Assembly (NCBI RefSeq): GCF_008806375.1
Contig: NZ_WAAT01000022.1
Location: 124,001 to 188,000 of the forward strand
Direction of reading: 5' to 3'
Origin: Pseudotamlana haliotis
Lineage (GTDB): Bacteria; Bacteroidota; Bacteroidia; Flavobacteriales; Flavobacteriaceae
Length of the DNA: 64,000 nucleotides
The translations under genes were made by a program, and so were the position numbers. The number at the start of each line of letters is the position of its first letter. Position 1 is the stretch's first letter. Below, piece after piece: positions 62,638-64,000 of the stretch. The notes under the pieces were generated by a model. It made no database searches, was not told where the DNA came from, and worked only from the letters and a program-made list of their open reading frames with translations.

Positions 62638-64000
62638 ATGAAAGTACAAACGAACCTCCAAGAAACACAAAGCGAAACAGCAACGAACCACGATCAATTG
62701 GTAAGCGCTCGAAAAGAGCAATTAAAAAAAGCAGCACAATTAGAAAGTGAACCAGAATTTAATTGGCTTACTGAAAATAGTCGCAAATTTTTAGAATCTG
62801 GGTACTTAACTGATGGTACTTCCCCTGAAGCACGTATTCGTGAAATTGCAAACCGCGCTGAAGAAATTTTGCAAATTGATGGTTATGCCGATAAGTTTTA
62901 CAAGTATATGGGTGAAGGTTTTTTCTCTTTAGCATCGCCAGTATGGTCTAACTTTGGTAAAAAAAGAGGCTTACCAATTAGTTGTTTTGGTTCTAACATT
63001 GCTGATGATATGGGGAATATTTTATACACCCAATCAGAAGTAGGTATGATGTCTAAACTAGGAGGTGGAACTTCAGGTTACTTTGGAAATCTACGTCATA
63101 GAGGTGCGCCTGTTAAAAATAATGGAGCGTCTTCGGGAGCAGTACATATCATGCAACTTTTTGAAAAAATGGTTGATGTGGTTAGTCAAGGTTCTGTTCG
63201 AAGAGGTCGTTTTTCTCCATATTTACCAGTAGAGCATTCAGATATTAATGAGTTTTTAGAAATTGGCACCGAAGGGAATTCCATTCAAGAGCTTACCCAT
63301 GGTGTTTCTGTAACTGATAAATGGATGCAAGAAATGATTGATGGCGATGTAGATAAACGTTCAATTTGGGCTAAAGTCATACAACGTCGTGGTGAAATAG
63401 GTTATCCGTATATTTTCTTTAAAGACCATGCCAACAACCAAGCGCCTGATGTTTATAAAGAGAATAATCATAAAATTGTTGCTTCTAATTTATGTACTGA
63501 AATTATGCTTCCTTCAAATGACCAATGGTCTTTTGTTTGTGTACTTTCTTCAGTAAATCTATTACATTATGATAAGTGGAAAGACACCGATGCCGTTGAG
63601 ACTATGGTGTATTTCTTAGATGCTGTTATTACTGAGTTTGTTGAGAAACTTGAAGTATATAGAGATTCCTCTGTTTTAGAAGACAGACAAACGTTTATGT
63701 TTATGGAGCGTGCTTATAACTTTGCAAAAAGTAACCGAGCACTTGGATTAGGCGTTTTAGGGTGGCACTCTTTACTACAGTCTAAAAGGTTAGGTTTTGA
63801 TAGTGCTGAAGCTTATGAATTGAATAGTACGATTTTTAAACTTATTAAAGAAAAGTCGTATAAAGCTTCAGAGGAATTGGCAAAATTATATGGAGAGCCA
63901 GAAGTTTTAAAGGGTTACGGTAGACGAAATGCAACCTTAAATGCGATTGCTCCAACAACTTCTTCTGCGTTTATTCTAGGTCAGGTTTCACAAGGAATTG
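62638..64000 (+). CDS. nrdA: Ribonucleoside-diphosphate reductase large subunit, 3'-truncated by window end
   Basis: The catalytic subunit; 454 full codons are visible and the frame is open to the window edge, so the C-terminal third is missing. Seen: ISCFGSNI (first active-site Cys), LGGGTSGYFGNLRHRGAPV, RRGRFSPYLPVEHSDI, SNLCTEIMLP (radical Cys with Asn and Glu) and SFVCVLSSVNLLHYD (second disulfide Cys), then APTTSSAFILGQVSQGI. No ATP-cone precedes the catalytic barrel; the first 40 residues are a short charged stretch, consistent with the cone having moved to NrdB. The start is ATG 62638, in tight linkage with nrdB. Confidence 0.95.
   Translation, partial: MKVQTNLQETQSETATNHDQLVSARKEQLKKAAQLESEPEFNWLTENSRKFLESGYLTDGTSPEARIREIANRAEEILQIDGYADKFYKYMGEGFFSLASPVWSNFGKKRGLPISCFGSNIADDMGNILYTQSEVGMMSKLGGGTSGYFGNLRHRGAPVKNNGASSGAVHIMQLFEKMVDVVSQGSVRRGRFSPYLPVEHSDINEFLEIGTEGNSIQELTHGVSVTDKWMQEMIDGDVDKRSIWAKVIQRRGEIGYPYIFFKDHANNQAPDVYKENNHKIVASNLCTEIMLPSNDQWSFVCVLSSVNLLHYDKWKDTDAVETMVYFLDAVITEFVEKLEVYRDSSVLEDRQTFMFMERAYNFAKSNRALGLGVLGWHSLLQSKRLGFDSAEAYELNSTIFKLIKEKSYKASEELAKLYGEPEVLKGYGRRNATLNAIAPTTSSAFILGQVSQGI

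Overview
The window is low-GC chromosomal DNA from a member of the Bacteroidota, almost certainly a marine or algal-associated Flavobacteriaceae. The evidence is the SusC/SusD pair with a one-protein hybrid two-component regulator (HTCS), a PL7 alginate lyase lipoprotein, an SDR-type threonine dehydrogenase, DUF5916 and DUF3109 proteins, -7 boxes of the form TAnnTTTG in place of sigma70 promoters, and the absence of Shine-Dalgarno sequences. No tRNA, rRNA, CRISPR array, prophage or intact insertion sequence was seen.

Layout. (1) 1-15.1 kb is part of a polysaccharide utilisation locus. On + lie a 5'-truncated GH3 glycosidase, an SMP-30/gluconolactonase-like lipoprotein and a BglX-type GH3 gene broken by one in-frame TAG. 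On - lie HTCS, susC and susD. A UPF0158 gene sits between the two arms. Two GH3 enzymes suggest a beta-glucan-like or other beta-linked substrate, but the endo-acting enzymes must lie outside the window. (2) 15.4-27.3 kb is mixed housekeeping: a 2-hydroxyacid dehydrogenase, DUF1801, VOC and TM2 proteins, a bifunctional OlsF-like lipid acyltransferase, GNAT plus aspartate kinase, fructose-1,6-bisphosphatase, an M20 peptidase and two outer-membrane barrels. A decayed DUF805 gene end lies at 17.7-17.9 kb. (3) 27.5-29.4 kb holds a stand-alone PL7 alginate lyase (CBM6 + lectin-like domain + PL7) with a good Bacteroidota promoter and a palindrome at its transcription start. (4) 29.7-40.4 kb is a nitrogen-assimilation block: gltBD diverges from porin-amt-PII-amt, and the shared upstream region carries two tandem palindromic operator-like sites. 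(5) 40.8-48.7 kb has ppc, an unrecognised 603-aa protein with a conserved-looking cysteine set, nadA-nadB, and a short tail-less SSB. (6) 49-60.9 kb has a DUF5916 protein, a zinc-ribbon protein, a second VOC protein, CBS and lipoprotein genes, threonine dehydrogenase, a HupE/UreJ-like protein, a probable structured RNA, dCMP deaminase, an S41 protease, an orphan, a short FAD protein, MarC and DUF3109. (7) From 61.3 kb to the end is a class I ribonucleotide reductase operon whose allosteric ATP-cone sits on the small subunit NrdB; nrdA is cut by the window end.

The least explained items are the paired palindromes between gltB and the porin gene (about 35984-36058), the multi-hairpin element at about 55631-55740, and the 603-aa cysteine-rich protein at 43725. 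All names come from motif recognition by eye; no database search was run.
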